A stretch of DNA of 44,022 nucleotides, taken from NCBI GenBank assembly GCA_009733575.1, contig ML769694.1:34524-78545 (forward strand). Direction: 5' to 3'. Below the pieces are notes generated by a model. That model was not told the DNA's origin, ran no database searches, and was given only the letters and a program-made list of their open reading frames with translations. Origin of the DNA: Gymnopus androsaceus JB14 (Eukaryota; Basidiomycota; Agaricomycetes; Agaricales; Omphalotaceae). Made by a program: the position numbers and the translations under genes. This document shows, in pieces, positions 43,420-44,022 of the stretch (positions within the stretch are counted from its first letter, which is position 1; each line of letters starts with the position of its first letter).

Positions 43420-44022
43420 GCCGGCTAGTTAACAAAAGCTTTAATCCAGGCAATTCCTGTTCCTGTATTGCCAATATCAAAGGTTTGAGAACCAATGAAA
43501 TGTTTTCACACTCATCCAAGGCATCTATAACTATAACTGGCATACACCCTCTCATTTTACCAGACCTAGTAGCTTCTTGCCATGGCTCAACTAAGAGTGC
43601 ATTGACTTGCATGTCTGGTTTCTTTGTAGGAATATCAGGGTCTTTGTTTAAAGCATCCTTTAGTGATGCAGCAAAAGCATCTGAAAATTTTGCCAGCTGG
43701 TATGCCAGAGTAGGAATAATTAAGTGGTGATCCCTACATTCTGGAATCTGGCGGGAACAAAAGAAAGTTCCTGCAAGCAGGTTCTTATCTTTCAACTTAG
43801 TGCAAATGGACATTGCAATTGTGCTTTTGCCTGTCCCAGCCATGCCAGACATCCAGTAGCCTAGTGTACTATCAGGTTTGGTGCTGGTAGCCCATTCCAC
43901 TATGTCCAAGAGTATTTTTTCTCTTGTGCCTGGACTGCATGACTTTCGAGTGCCTATGTCAGCATCATAAAATGCCTGCCATGAGTAAGGAAGCTTTCCA
44001 CTGATTGCCTAATGGATATGAT

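Larger units (their letters stand above)
40639..44022 (-). pseudogene. NACHT-WD40 NLR gene, 5'-partial, interrupted by a solo LTR
   Basis: The gene enters from the right edge. Near the edge are SPGTREKILLDIVEWA and the NACHT P-loop GMAGTGKST (about 43820-43846), then Walker B VIVIDALDE. The next motif, LLTSR, is cut by an LTR (42905-43419). On the other side the text continues PDQEIRVLLSSKLADDM, exactly what the family has after TSR. Then come the winged-helix part (ELMRIKENDVTYLINNLQAV, YTFHASFPEFL), an intron, six WD40 repeats of about 126 bp (40960-41720, highly alike: [17 protein letters not shown]), an intron (40818-40895) and a conserved C-terminal exon, DGWITFPNHPHGIIWIPHQF to the stop at 40639-40641. 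Such proteins act as cytoplasmic switches in fungal non-self recognition. With the LTR in the NACHT core this allele is probably null. Confidence 0.9.

Noticed and set aside
1..44022. Left and right WD40 regions as ends of one large composite mobile element
   Set aside because: They are coding parts of two separate NLR genes, with no terminal signatures or matching target duplications.

Overview
This is a fungal nuclear window, most likely from an agaricomycete (Basidiomycota). Genes are cut by many 47-78-nt introns, the flanks carry NACHT-WD40 NLR genes of the type common in mushrooms, and the gene families (DHA2 transporters, type-B carboxylesterases, C2H2 regulators) are typical of that group. 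There is no operon structure and no rRNA, tRNA or CRISPR. The species cannot be fixed from sequence alone.

Layout. (1) 0-5.1 kb is a repeat-rich flank: the broken WD40 tail of an NLR gene runs directly into a 20-bp minisatellite of about 110 degenerate copies, invaded three times by one family of foldback elements, then a region built from GTAAGT/ACTTAC-like motifs. (2) 5.1-28.1 kb is the gene-rich core: a C2H2 zinc-finger protein, an ABHD11-like hydrolase, a remnant of a secreted-protein gene, a tandem pair of DHA2-type MFS transporters, a tandem pair of secreted carboxylesterases (all on the minus strand), and on the plus strand a 1156-residue fusion of four RNA-end-processing domains: 2H phosphoesterase, EEP phosphatase, poly(A)-polymerase-like nucleotidyltransferase and MJ1316. 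(3) 28-44 kb is a second repeat-rich flank: a TA-flanked Tc1-like element inside a 100-bp inverted repeat, a complete-ended but internally deleted hAT transposon, a single-pass membrane protein gene, two more foldback elements and a 9-bp-TSD MULE-like element splitting one old reading frame, and at the right edge an NLR gene whose NACHT domain is interrupted by a solo LTR with a 5-bp target duplication.

The strongest novel signals concern introns. The ABHD11-like gene carries a 53-nt intron that looks newly born from a tandem duplication of an AGGT-containing exon segment. MFS copy 1 has a C-terminal intron, absent from copy 2, that is about 89% identical to another intron of the same gene. 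Both esterases encode the oxyanion-hole glycines on a 6-nt microexon preceded by a GC-AG intron. Both transporter genes appear to have an intron inside the start codon.

The second theme is mobile DNA: five elements sharing the terminus CATCAGCAAAACCTG, each flanked by a 2-bp duplication of variable sequence, sit only in the two flanks and never in the core. Several genes carry single-base frameshifts (NLR tail, ABHD11-like, both MFS copies); these are either pseudogenisation or assembly errors, and reads or RNA-seq would decide.
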